Below, one piece after another: positions 39,464 to 48,890 of a stretch of 64,000 bases of DNA. Under the pieces are notes generated by a model, which worked only from the letters and a program-made list of their open reading frames with translations, was not told where the DNA came from and did no database searches. Position numbers and translations under genes: made by a program. The stretch comes from Vibrio aquaticus (GTDB lineage: Bacteria; Pseudomonadota; Gammaproteobacteria; Enterobacterales; Vibrionaceae): assembly GCF_003970385.1 (NCBI RefSeq), contig NZ_RXZH01000003.1, positions 62,001-126,000 of the forward strand. The letters are read 5' to 3'. Numbering within the stretch: the first letter of the stretch is position 1; the number at the start of each line of letters is the position of its first letter.

Positions 39464-40933
39464 TTATGCAGATAGCATCAAGGAATCTGCTTTTGCTTCT
39501 AGGTTCGAGTTGCCCATTAGGTAATCATCAATGGCGATGGCACACTCACGACCTTCGTTGATACAACGAACGACTAATGATTGACCAGTACGCATATCAC
39601 CTGCAGCAAAGACACCTTTTTGGCTAGTCGCAAAACCATCGGTTGCTACGTTACCACGGTCATCCAGTTTGATATCTAGTTGAGCAAGTACACCCGTTGG
39701 TTCTGGGTGCAGGAAGCCCATTGCAAGGAATGCCATATCACATGGAATCACACGCTCAGAGTTTGCGACTTCCTCAAAACCTGGACGTTCACCTGGTTTC
39801 GCATCCTGCCAAACGATATCGGCAATGCGTAGACCAGTGACTTCGCCTTTATCGTTGCCGATAAATTCTTTGGTCAGGATATTCCAATGACGATCACAGC
39901 CTTCTTCATGCGAAGTTGTTGTCTTCATGATCATTGGGTATTGAGGCCAAGGCATATTTGCAGGACGCTTCTCTGGCGGGATCGGCATGATCTCTACCTG
40001 AGTAACGCTTGCCGCTTTATGACGGTTCGATGTACCTACACAGTCAGAGCCCGTATCACCACCACCGATAACGACAATATGTTTGTCTTTCGCGTGAATT
40101 TCTTCACCTTGAAGGTCCATATCGTTTGCACGGCGGTTGTTTTGACCTAGGAATTCCATTGCGAAATGGACACCTTTTAGTTCACGGCCCGGTACAGGAA
40201 GGTCACGTGGAACCGTTGAGCCACCAGTCAGTAGTACCACATCAAACTCTTGACGTAGCTGCTGAGCGTTTACATCAACACCAATATGTTGATTAACTTT
40301 GAACTCAACGCCCGCTTCCGCCATTAGGTTGATCTTACGGTCAATCACATCCATACCAAGCTTGAAATCAGGAATACCGAAGCGCAGTAGACCACCAACT
40401 TTTTCGTCACGTTCAAAAACGGTCACTGAGTGACCAGCACTGTTTAGCTGTTCAGCTGCGGCAAGACCTGCAGGGCCAGAACCGATGATTGCGATCGTTT
40501 TGCCTGTGCGTGAACGAGGCGTTTTAGGTTTTGCGTACCCCTCACGGTACGCAGTTTCTACAATGGTTTTCTCGATATTACAGATAGTGATTGGGTCTTG
40601 GTTGATACCTAGTACACAAGCACTTTCACACGGAGCAGGACACACTCGACCTGTGAATTCAGGGAAGTTGTTGGTTGAACTTAGGATGTTCCACGCTTCT
40701 TCCCAGCTATCACGGTAAACCGCGTCGTTGAACTCAGGGATGATGTTACCAATCGGACAACCGTTGTGACAGAAAGGAACACCACAGTCCATACAACGAG
40801 AAGCCTGAGTATTGATCTTGTCACCAAACTCTTCGTTAAGAACGAATTCTTTGTTGTTTTCAATACGAACTGATGGGTCGATCTTCTGCGGAAGCTCACG
40901 ACCATGTTCTAAAAATCCAGTAGGCTTACCCAT
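39464..40933 (-). CDS. gltD: Glutamate synthase small subunit, second type
   Basis: 489 residues. Same domain plan as the other GltD (CMDCGVPFCHNGC and CPAPCESAC clusters; FAD loop [22 protein letters not shown] loop IVVIGGGDTGSDCVGTS), but the sequence is clearly a different lineage: N terminus MGKPTGFLEHGRELP, close to small subunits of Gram-positive and other non-enteric bacteria. Paired with gltB of matching type by a one-base overlap (TAATG). The two small subunits are far too different to be a recent duplication. Confidence 0.94.
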   Translation of the reverse strand: MGKPTGFLEHGRELPQKIDPSVRIENNKEFVLNEEFGDKINTQASRCMDCGVPFCHNGCPIGNIIPEFNDAVYRDSWEEAWNILSSTNNFPEFTGRVCPAPCESACVLGINQDPITICNIEKTIVETAYREGYAKPKTPRSRTGKTIAIIGSGPAGLAAAEQLNSAGHSVTVFERDEKVGGLLRFGIPDFKLGMDVIDRKINLMAEAGVEFKVNQHIGVDVNAQQLRQEFDVVLLTGGSTVPRDLPVPGRELKGVHFAMEFLGQNNRRANDMDLQGEEIHAKDKHIVVIGGGDTGSDCVGTSNRHKAASVTQVEIMPIPPEKRPANMPWPQYPMIMKTTTSHEEGCDRHWNILTKEFIGNDKGEVTGLRIADIVWQDAKPGERPGFEEVANSERVIPCDMAFLAMGFLHPEPTGVLAQLDIKLDDRGNVATDGFATSQKGVFAAGDMRTGQSLVVRCINEGRECAIAIDDYLMGNSNLEAKADSLMLSA

Positions 40934-43900
40934 TATACTGCCTCCACTTGTTCCGTTTGTGCTTGCTCTGCTTCAGCCTTACGCTTTAGAAGTACCGCTT
41001 TGTAGTCGCGCGGCATAACCTTGACCATAGAGGCTAGGCTTGCTTCAAAGTTATCAAGGAAAGACTGAGCAACTTCACTTCCTGTGAATTGAACTTGCTT
41101 GGTTAGCATTTCTTTCAGTAGTTCACGGTCTTCTGTTTCGATTGGATCGAGGTCAACCAACTCTGGGTTGAGCTTCGTTTCGAAGTCACCAGACTTGTCC
41201 CAAACGTAAGCCACACCGCCACTCATACCTGCCGCAAAGTTACGGCCTGTTGAGCCAAGGATTACAGCAACACCACCAGTCATGTACTCACAACCGTGGT
41301 CACCAACACCTTCAACAACGACTTTCGCGCCTGAGTTACGAACACAGAAACGTTCGCCAGCCATACCGCGAATGTAAGACTCACCCGAAGTCGCACCGTA
41401 GAAACATACGTTACCAACGACGATGTTATCTTCAGCGACGATGGTGGATTTCGCGTCTGGGTAAAGTACGAGCGTACCGCCAGAGAGGCCTTTACCCCAG
41501 TAGTCGTTTGCATCACCTTCCACTTCGAACTTCACGCCCTTAGCAAGGAAAGCACCGAATGACTGACCCGCACTGCCGTTGAACTTAACGTTCATTGGCT
41601 GAGGTAGGCCTGCGTCTTTGTAAACCTTAGAGATTTCGTTTGACAGCATGGTACCCGCAGAGCGGTCCGTGTTGATGATAGGGAATTCAGCGTTGACTGC
41701 TTCACCTTTCTCAAGCGCAGGAATAGCCGCTTGAATCAACTTACGGTCGAGAACGTCTTCTAGGTTGTGGTTTTGCTGCGTTTGGTTATAAACGCCATCG
41801 TCTTCACGCGCTTGCTCAATATGTAGAACAGGCGTTAGATCTAAGTTCTTGTACTTCCAGTGGCCGATATCATCACGAACTTTCAGTTTGTGTGATTGAC
41901 CAACCATCTCTTCGATAGTGCGGTAGCCTAGCTCAGCCATCACTTCACGTAGGCCTTCAGCCATGTACTGGAAGAAGGTTACGACATCTTCTACGCGGCC
42001 ATCGAAGCGCTCACGTAGTGTCTTGTTCTGCGTTGCGATACCCACAGGACAGGTGTTCTTATGACACTTACGCATCATGATACAGCCTTCAACAACCAAT
42101 GCGGCCGTTGCCACGCCCCATTCTTCAGCGCCAAGTAGGGTTGCCACAGCTAGATCGCGAGGGGTTTTCATCTGGCCATCAGACTGAACAACGATACGGT
42201 TACGTAGGCCGTTCTTTAGAAGCGTTTGGTGCGTTTCCGCTAGACCCAGTTCCCAAGGTAGACCTGTGTGACGGATAGAAGACATCGGGGATGCACCTGT
42301 ACCACCATCAAAACCTGCAATAAGAACAACGTCAGCTTTCGCTTTCGCTACACCAGAGGCGATCGTACCAACGCCCGCTTCCGATACTAGCTTCACGTTG
42401 ACGCGGCCAGCGCGGTTCGCGTTTTTCAAGTCGTAGATTAGCTGAGCCAAATCTTCGATCGAGTAGATATCGTGGTGTGGCGGTGGCGAGATTAGACCTA
42501 CGCCCGGAGTCGAGTGACGCGTTGCACCGATCCAGTCATCAACCTTATCACCTGGTAGCTGACCACCTTCACCTGGTTTCGCACCTTGAGCCATCTTGAT
42601 CTGTAGCTCATCAGCGTTAGTTAGGTAGTAAGACGTTACACCAAAGCGACCTGATGCAACCTGTTTGATTGCAGAGCGTTCCCAATCACCGTTTTCTTTA
42701 CGTTCGAAACGCGTTGGGTCTTCACCACCTTCACCAGAGTTAGATTTCGCGCCAATACGGTTCATCGCAACAGCCAGTGTTGAGTGCGCTTCGTAAGAGA
42801 TAGAACCGAATGACATTGCACCTGTCGCGAAACGCTTAAGGATGTTTTCGATTGGCTCTACTTCTTCTAGCGGGATTGAACCTGCTGGGTTCTTAACGAA
42901 GTCTAGTTGGCTACGTAGCGTCGCTGCGTTATCGCCTTGGTCATCCACCGCTTTCGCGTATTTTTTGAACTGAGCGTAGTCTTTGTTACGAGTTGACTCT
43001 TGCAGTAGTGAGATAGTTTCAGGGTTAAACAGGTGCTTCTCACCACGCTGTTTCCACTGGTAAACACCACCAACATCAAGAACTTGAACTGGGATTTCAC
43101 GAGTTGGGTAACCGATACGGTGACGTACTAGGACTTCCTTAGCGATGTCATCAATCGTGAGACCTTGAATACGAGAAACGGTACCAGTGAAGTATTTATC
43201 GACAACAGACTTGCTGATACCCAGCGCTTCAAAGATCTGTGCACCGTGGTAAGACTGTAGCGTCGAGATACCCATCTTCGAGAAGATCTTCAATAGGCCG
43301 CCGTTGATAGATTGACGGTAGTTCTCAAAGAGGTCACGAATATTGGTTTCAGGATCAAGCTTCTTGGTGCGTTGCAGTTCAACCATAGTTTCGATAACTA
43401 GGTATGGGTTGACTGCGTTTGCGCCGTAACCGATTAGCGTTGCGAAGTGGTGCGTCTCACGCGCATCACCGGTCTCTACCACAATGTCACACTTCGCACG
43501 TAAACCTTTACGGATTAGGTGGTGGTGAACTGCGCCAACCGCAAGCATTGCTGGAATCGCGGCATGGTTAGAGTTAACAGCACGGTCAGTTAGAAGGATG
43601 ATTGAGTAACCGTCGATTACTGCATCTTCTGCATACTGACAAATACGCTTCAGCGCACGCTCTAATTTGCCTTCGTCTTCACTTGCTTGGAATACGATGT
43701 CTAGCGTCTTCGCTTGAAGGTGCTCGTTGTCGATAGCACGTAGCTTCTCAAGTTCAGAGTTAGATAGAACAGGAGACTCAAGCTCTACTTTTTGACAGTG
43801 TTCTGGAGACTCAGCAAGCAGGTTCTGATCCTTACCTAGGTAAGTGTTCAGTGACATAACCATACGCTCACGAATCGGGTCGATTGGCGGGTTAGTTACC

Positions 43901-45480
43901 TGAGCAAACAGCTGTTTAAAGTAGTTTGATAGATGTTGTGACTGGTGCGATAGAATCGCTAGTGGCCAGTCGGCACCCATTGCAGAAAGAGGCTCTTTAC
44001 CGTCTTTCGCCATAGGGACAATGATTTCGTTCACTTCTTCAGAGCTGACACCAAACGCTTGCTGCTTGTGCAGTAACTTCTCTGGTGAAGGCTGGCTGAA
44101 TTCGTTGCTCGCATCTGGCAGTTTCTTCAGGCTAAGTAGGTTTTCTTCAACCCACTTCTCGTAAGGCTGTGCTGATGCAATGCCATCTTTCACTTCTTCA
44201 TCAGAAATGATGCGACCTTGTTCTAGATCAGCAACGAAGATTCGACCTGGTTGTAGACGACCACGGAACTCAACGTTCTCAGGTTCAATCTCAACAACGC
44301 CAGACTCAGAAGCCATCACTAGGAAGTCATCTTTGGTCACTGTGTAGCGAGAAGGGCGTAGACCGTTACGGTCAAGGGTCGCACCTACTTGAACACCGTC
44401 AGTGAAACACACCGATGCAGGGCCATCCCATGGTTCCATGACGTTCGCGTGGTACTGGTAGAACGCACGACGTGTAGGATCCATGTTTTTGTTTTCTTGC
44501 CATGCTTCAGGGATCATCATCATCAACGCATGTGGCAGGCTGCGACCAGATAGAACTAGGAGCTCTAGTGCCATATCGAAGTTTGATGAATCCGAGCTAC
44601 CTTCCTGACAGATAGGCAGTAGCATGTCGATCTCAGCCTGAGTGAACAGGTCTGATTCGATGATCGCTTCACGGGCTTTCATCCAGTTCAAGTTACCGCG
44701 AACTGTGTTGATTTCACCATTGTGAGCAATGTAGCGGAAAGGCTGAGCAAGACGCCAGCGCGGGAATGTATTGGTAGAAAAACGAGAGTGTACAAGCGCT
44801 AGTGCACTCACCATCGTTGGATTCTGGAGATCTAGGAAGTATTGAGGTACTTGCTCTGTGGTTAACTGACCCTTGTACACAACCGTCTTGTAAGACATTG
44901 AGTTGATGTAGAAGTCATCGCCAATGTTTGAAACACTCTCAAGACAAACACGTACAGTGTAGTTACGTAGAACGTATAGTTTACGCTCTAATTCTTCTGG
45001 CGTGATACCTGGGCCACCAGAGATAAACACATGCTCAAATTGAGGTTCTGTACTGAGTGGGTCTGCACCGATCATTGAGTTGTCGGTAGGAAGAACACGG
45101 TAACCAATAACGTCTAACTCAAGACGTTGTGCATTGCGTTCTAAAATGTCACGACATTGTGCACGTTTGTGCTCATCTTTAGGGAAAAGTACAACGCCAA
45201 CACCATACTTCTCAAAAGAAGGCAGCTTGATACCAAGCTTAACGGCTTCTTCTAATAGAAATTCGTGTGGTTTTTGTAGCAAGATACCGGCACCGTCACC
45301 CGAACAAGGGTCACACCCTTGACCGCCACGGTGTTCCATACGTGCAAGCATATCTAATGCTTGAGTCACGACTGCGTGTGATTTGCGGTTTTTAAGGTGA
45401 GCAACAAAACCGATACCACAAGCGTCATGCTCCAGCTCTGGAGTATAAAGACCTTGTGATCTTTGCTCTCTATCTACCAT
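40933..45480 (-). CDS. gltB: Glutamate synthase large subunit, second type
   Basis: 1515 residues from the ATG at 45480 (MVDREQRSQGLY), with AAGGA 8 bases upstream; the TTG at 45501 that would add seven residues lies before that site. Nucleophile Cys in HDACGIGFVAHL after a propeptide of about 20 residues. Synthase motifs GEGGEDPTRFE and [13 protein letters not shown], 3Fe-4S motif CIMMRKCHKNTC, and a gxgxg C-terminal domain. The ACGIGF start and HKNTCPVGIATQ segment mark the Gram-positive or cyanobacterial branch. The C terminus has an acidic/Gln tail not seen in the E. coli type. Confidence 0.95.
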   Translation of the reverse strand: MVDREQRSQGLYTPELEHDACGIGFVAHLKNRKSHAVVTQALDMLARMEHRGGQGCDPCSGDGAGILLQKPHEFLLEEAVKLGIKLPSFEKYGVGVVLFPKDEHKRAQCRDILERNAQRLELDVIGYRVLPTDNSMIGADPLSTEPQFEHVFISGGPGITPEELERKLYVLRNYTVRVCLESVSNIGDDFYINSMSYKTVVYKGQLTTEQVPQYFLDLQNPTMVSALALVHSRFSTNTFPRWRLAQPFRYIAHNGEINTVRGNLNWMKAREAIIESDLFTQAEIDMLLPICQEGSSDSSNFDMALELLVLSGRSLPHALMMMIPEAWQENKNMDPTRRAFYQYHANVMEPWDGPASVCFTDGVQVGATLDRNGLRPSRYTVTKDDFLVMASESGVVEIEPENVEFRGRLQPGRIFVADLEQGRIISDEEVKDGIASAQPYEKWVEENLLSLKKLPDASNEFSQPSPEKLLHKQQAFGVSSEEVNEIIVPMAKDGKEPLSAMGADWPLAILSHQSQHLSNYFKQLFAQVTNPPIDPIRERMVMSLNTYLGKDQNLLAESPEHCQKVELESPVLSNSELEKLRAIDNEHLQAKTLDIVFQASEDEGKLERALKRICQYAEDAVIDGYSIILLTDRAVNSNHAAIPAMLAVGAVHHHLIRKGLRAKCDIVVETGDARETHHFATLIGYGANAVNPYLVIETMVELQRTKKLDPETNIRDLFENYRQSINGGLLKIFSKMGISTLQSYHGAQIFEALGISKSVVDKYFTGTVSRIQGLTIDDIAKEVLVRHRIGYPTREIPVQVLDVGGVYQWKQRGEKHLFNPETISLLQESTRNKDYAQFKKYAKAVDDQGDNAATLRSQLDFVKNPAGSIPLEEVEPIENILKRFATGAMSFGSISYEAHSTLAVAMNRIGAKSNSGEGGEDPTRFERKENGDWERSAIKQVASGRFGVTSYYLTNADELQIKMAQGAKPGEGGQLPGDKVDDWIGATRHSTPGVGLISPPPHHDIYSIEDLAQLIYDLKNANRAGRVNVKLVSEAGVGTIASGVAKAKADVVLIAGFDGGTGASPMSSIRHTGLPWELGLAETHQTLLKNGLRNRIVVQSDGQMKTPRDLAVATLLGAEEWGVATAALVVEGCIMMRKCHKNTCPVGIATQNKTLRERFDGRVEDVVTFFQYMAEGLREVMAELGYRTIEEMVGQSHKLKVRDDIGHWKYKNLDLTPVLHIEQAREDDGVYNQTQQNHNLEDVLDRKLIQAAIPALEKGEAVNAEFPIINTDRSAGTMLSNEISKVYKDAGLPQPMNVKFNGSAGQSFGAFLAKGVKFEVEGDANDYWGKGLSGGTLVLYPDAKSTIVAEDNIVVGNVCFYGATSGESYIRGMAGERFCVRNSGAKVVVEGVGDHGCEYMTGGVAVILGSTGRNFAAGMSGGVAYVWDKSGDFETKLNPELVDLDPIETEDRELLKEMLTKQVQFTGSEVAQSFLDNFEASLASMVKVMPRDYKAVLLKRKAEAEQAQTEQVEAV

Positions 45481-46014
45481 GGATACATCCTTCCAGTTCA
45501 AATAGGCGCAATTGGGCTAGTCGAAACTAGTTCTACGTCCTGTCCTTTATTTTTATGATTCGAAGTCGACCTAGGTTGGTGACTTTGATTCCATTCCGTA
45601 TCTCGCAGGAAAAATATTGCGAGAAAAACAATCCTTGGTGGTTTCCATTTTTTTTGCATCACAATCTAGTGATTTATATAGGTGGGAGTTGGAAAACACC
45701 GATGTTTCATCACGATTCCGTGTAACTAATTACACAAAAAAGCACAAAAACTGTAAGTATCCTACAATTTAGTTAGGCGGAAATGCAATCAAAACTCGAC
45801 TCTGTTGCCCACTTTTTTCGTCTATGAAATGAATATTATGTTTAACTTTTGCGTAACAAATGGCCTGAGGCACGTTATTTCTGCATGTTTATTGACTTTG
45901 CTTAACTTCTCACCTGTTTGAAATCGTTACATTCCCTCCTCGATTTTTTTCAAAACTGTAATTAATTTACATCAATCTTAATGAGATTCATTTCGATCTA
46001 AGCCGAGGGTTACC
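45481..46014. promoter_or_regulatory. Divergent region between gltB (second type) and yhcC
   Basis: 534 bp, very AT-rich, no gene seen. It contains an inverted repeat GTGTAA-CTAA-TTACAC (45720-45735), which could bind a dimeric regulator, and an FNR-like TTAATTTACATCAA (45962-45975) that is not at a useful distance from a recognisable -10. It must hold promoters for both flanking genes. Confidence 0.45.
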
Positions 46015-46959
46015 ATGCAACTTCACGAACTCGTCAATACTATTGGACAAGATCTGCAACGCCGTTATGGCGAAAAAGTTCACAAGCTAACCTTGCATGG
46101 TGGGTTTAGCTGCCCGAACCGAGACGGAACGATTGGCCGAGGGGGATGTACCTTCTGTAATGTCGCTTCGTTTGCTGATGAAGAGGCGCAAGTCAAAAGT
46201 ATTCAAGAACAGCTAATAGACCGTGCCGGTGAAATTGATCGAGCGAAGAAATATCTCGCATACTTTCAGGCGTATACGAGCACGTATGCCGAAGTCCAAG
46301 TTTTGAAGAACATGTATGAGGAAGCATTAAAAGCGGCGGACATCGTTGGCTTGTGTGTGGGCACTCGTCCCGATTGCGTGCCTGATGCGGTGCTGGATCT
46401 ATTATCTGGCTATGTCGAGCAGGGATACGAGATTTGGTTGGAGTTAGGGTTGCAGACTGCAAATAATCAGACGCTTAAACGTATTAACCGTGGCCATGAC
46501 TTTGAATGCTATGCAGAGATTACCAAACGAGCTCGCACGCTAGGTATCAAGGTTTGCACACATTTAATTGTCGGTTTACCCAAAGAGACGCGAGAAGATA
46601 ACGTCGCTACGATGGAGCAAGTACTGGCGGTCGGGACCGATGGGATTAAGTTGCATGGCTTACACATTGTCGAAGGCAGTACCATGGCCAAAGCGTGGAA
46701 GGCGGGTCGGTTGCAAGCCCCTGAACTGGAGGAGTATGTCGCGATTGCCAGTGAGATGATTCGTATGACGCCACCCGATGTTGTTTATCACCGTGTATCG
46801 TCAGCGGCGCGAAGACCAACATTGCTGGCGCCTTTGTGGTGTGAAAATCGTTGGCTAGCCATGACCGAAATTGGTCGCCGATTAAGCAGTGATGGGGCTC
46901 AAGGATCATCGATTGATCAACCATTTATATATACAAAGCCAATATTAAAGGCTGATTAA
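46015..46959 (+). CDS. yhcC: Radical SAM protein YhcC (TIGR01212 family)
   Basis: 314 residues. The radical SAM cluster motif appears in CPNRDGTIGRGGCTFCN (C-x11-C-x2-C, residues about 32-48), followed by the TIM-barrel core with GTRPDCVPDAVL and the LIVGLPKETREDN segment. Substrate unknown; the family is widespread in bacteria. Ribosome site GAGGG. E. coli has the same neighbours (gltB, yhcC, arcB), which supports orthology. It ends 65 bp before the cyclase gene with no terminator between. Confidence 0.9.
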   Translation: MQLHELVNTIGQDLQRRYGEKVHKLTLHGGFSCPNRDGTIGRGGCTFCNVASFADEEAQVKSIQEQLIDRAGEIDRAKKYLAYFQAYTSTYAEVQVLKNMYEEALKAADIVGLCVGTRPDCVPDAVLDLLSGYVEQGYEIWLELGLQTANNQTLKRINRGHDFECYAEITKRARTLGIKVCTHLIVGLPKETREDNVATMEQVLAVGTDGIKLHGLHIVEGSTMAKAWKAGRLQAPELEEYVAIASEMIRMTPPDVVYHRVSSAARRPTLLAPLWCENRWLAMTEIGRRLSSDGAQGSSIDQPFIYTKPILKAD

Positions 46960-47024
46960 TAACCAATTAACTGGTATCTTTTACCCTTATAATAGTCGGT
47001 AAATAGTTAGAGTTAAGTGTCGAG

Positions 47025-48773
47025 ATGGAGCAGGTATTGGTTTGGTTATGGGAGTCAACCCAAGAGCATGGTGTCGCTGTCAGTTTTATCTTGCTGCTGC
47101 TTGTGCTATTGACGTTTATTTATACCCGCTATCAAAAGCACTTAACTGAACTGCTGCAAGCAACCCCCAATGCAATGTTATTGATTGATAGTAGAAGTGG
47201 GGAGTTGCTCCTGGCTAACTCATTAGCGGTGCAGTTGCTTGGCGTTCGCCGTGTAGGCAAAAATTTTATGCTGCCAGAGTCCGTAACTCCGCAGTTTCTT
47301 CTTTCGACTGTTTCTTCTATTTCCGGCCCTCAGTTTTCGACCGAATTACTTCAATGGCCAATCTCCAATAATCGCCAAATTCAACTCGACGTGACAGGGC
47401 GAAAAGCCCTATTTCGCCGCAATCAAGCTTGGTTACTTTATTTCTCTGTGCATCAAGTGACCGATCAAGAGCTGACGAACGAGCTTAACTCTCTTTCCGT
47501 GGTGAAAAGTGCGTTCGATAACCTATCTGAGCTTATCTATATCAAAGACAAAGAAGGCAAACTGATTTCAAGCAATCGCGCTTTTCAACGTTTTTGGCAT
47601 GAGCGTGAAGATGAAGGGATTGCAGATATCCAAGGCGTGATTAAAGGTCGCGCAAGTAAAAGGCGCTGGACAGTGTCACCTGATGGTCGAAGCTGTCTAC
47701 TGGAAAGTCACCAGATGATATTAATCTCTGCGAGAGGTGAACATATCGGTACCTTGGGGATAAGTCATGACGTGACGGATTGGCATGACATGCAAAAGAG
47801 CCTGCGAGATGAGATGGAGAAGCGTAAAGATACCGAGGTTGCCCTTGCTCAACGTGACACTATCTTACAGAACATTCTTGAATCGAGTCCGGACTCGATT
47901 GGTATTTTCAATGAGAATATGGTCTATCAAGCCTGTAATAAGCCGTTTGTTAAAGCTCTGGGGATTTCCACTGTCGATGACCTAATTGGTAAGCGCCTGC
48001 AAGATGTCATTCCCAACGATACTTATGGACGTTTATCTGAAACCGACAAGAAAGTGCTGCATGAAGGAAAATCACTGCGCTACATCGATCGTGTGATCAG
48101 TACCAATGGTCAGTTTACTTGGTACGATGTGGTGAAATCGCCTTTCAAAGACCCTGCTTCTGGCACTAATGGGGTGCTCATTATGGCGCGTGATATTTCT
48201 GAACGCTACTTGGTAGAACAGAAACTCGAAGAAGCGAATCAAGAGCTAGAAAGATTGAGCTTTATTGATAGCCTGACTCAAATCTCAAATCGCCGCCGCT
48301 TCGATGAGCAGTTAGAGACGTTGTGGCACCTGCACTCACGAGAGAAACAGCCTCTCACTGTCATGCTTTGTGATATCGACTACTTTAAAGGTTACAACGA
48401 CTTTTATGGTCACCAACGTGGCGATGACGCTTTAGTACAGGTCGCGCAAGTGTTTAAAAATGTGCTGCCAAGGTCGAGTGATAGTGTTGCTCGTTACGGC
48501 GGTGAAGAGTTCGCGTTTATTTTGCCGAATACAACGGTTGAGGGAGCTCTCAAGGTTGCTGAGCGCATTCATCAAGGTGTCGCTGAGCTGAAACTCGAAC
48601 ACCAGAAATCTAAGGTGGCGGATATTGTCACTGCGAGTATTGGTGTGGCTTCATTTATCCCTCAGCCAGATGGCTCGAACGAAACGATTGTGGCATTGGC
48701 AGATAGCGCGTTGTATCAAGCAAAATCAAATGGCCGCAACCAAACCTGTGTGCATCACACATCAGACAATTAA
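47025..48773 (+). CDS. Membrane-anchored PAS-GGDEF diguanylate cyclase
   Basis: 582 residues. One N-terminal membrane helix (about 17-35), then PAS-like domains (about 40-120, 160-250 and 285-400, the last two ending in HDVTDWHDM and RDISERYLVEQKLEEAN) and a GGDEF domain (about 415-575). Active site RYGGEEF with GGEEF at 492-496; the inhibitory site RSSD at 483-486 has the standard distance, so c-di-GMP feedback is expected. It should make c-di-GMP in response to an unknown PAS signal. It sits between yhcC and arcB, a place where I recall V. cholerae also has a GGDEF gene. Confidence 0.92.
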   Translation: MEQVLVWLWESTQEHGVAVSFILLLLVLLTFIYTRYQKHLTELLQATPNAMLLIDSRSGELLLANSLAVQLLGVRRVGKNFMLPESVTPQFLLSTVSSISGPQFSTELLQWPISNNRQIQLDVTGRKALFRRNQAWLLYFSVHQVTDQELTNELNSLSVVKSAFDNLSELIYIKDKEGKLISSNRAFQRFWHEREDEGIADIQGVIKGRASKRRWTVSPDGRSCLLESHQMILISARGEHIGTLGISHDVTDWHDMQKSLRDEMEKRKDTEVALAQRDTILQNILESSPDSIGIFNENMVYQACNKPFVKALGISTVDDLIGKRLQDVIPNDTYGRLSETDKKVLHEGKSLRYIDRVISTNGQFTWYDVVKSPFKDPASGTNGVLIMARDISERYLVEQKLEEANQELERLSFIDSLTQISNRRRFDEQLETLWHLHSREKQPLTVMLCDIDYFKGYNDFYGHQRGDDALVQVAQVFKNVLPRSSDSVARYGGEEFAFILPNTTVEGALKVAERIHQGVAELKLEHQKSKVADIVTASIGVASFIPQPDGSNETIVALADSALYQAKSNGRNQTCVHHTSDN

Positions 48774-48890
48774 CCTATATCGGTTAGGGATTCTTTTCGC
48801 TGTTAGTAGCGAAAACAGGTAATATTGAGAGATGTCTACACAAGCCATTGTTTAGCTTGGTATTGCCTCTCGTTACCTTTCGGAGCCTTC

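Noticed and set aside
45962..45975. FNR-like TTAATTTACATCAA upstream of yhcC (nine of ten positions)
   Set aside because: It is only about 40 bp before the yhcC start codon and no -10 lies at the class II distance in either direction; kept only as a note in the gap entry.
48794..48815. Hairpin TTTTCGCT/AGCGAAAA before arcB as a terminator of the cyclase gene
   Set aside because: The stem is real but no T tract follows on either strand, so termination is not supported.
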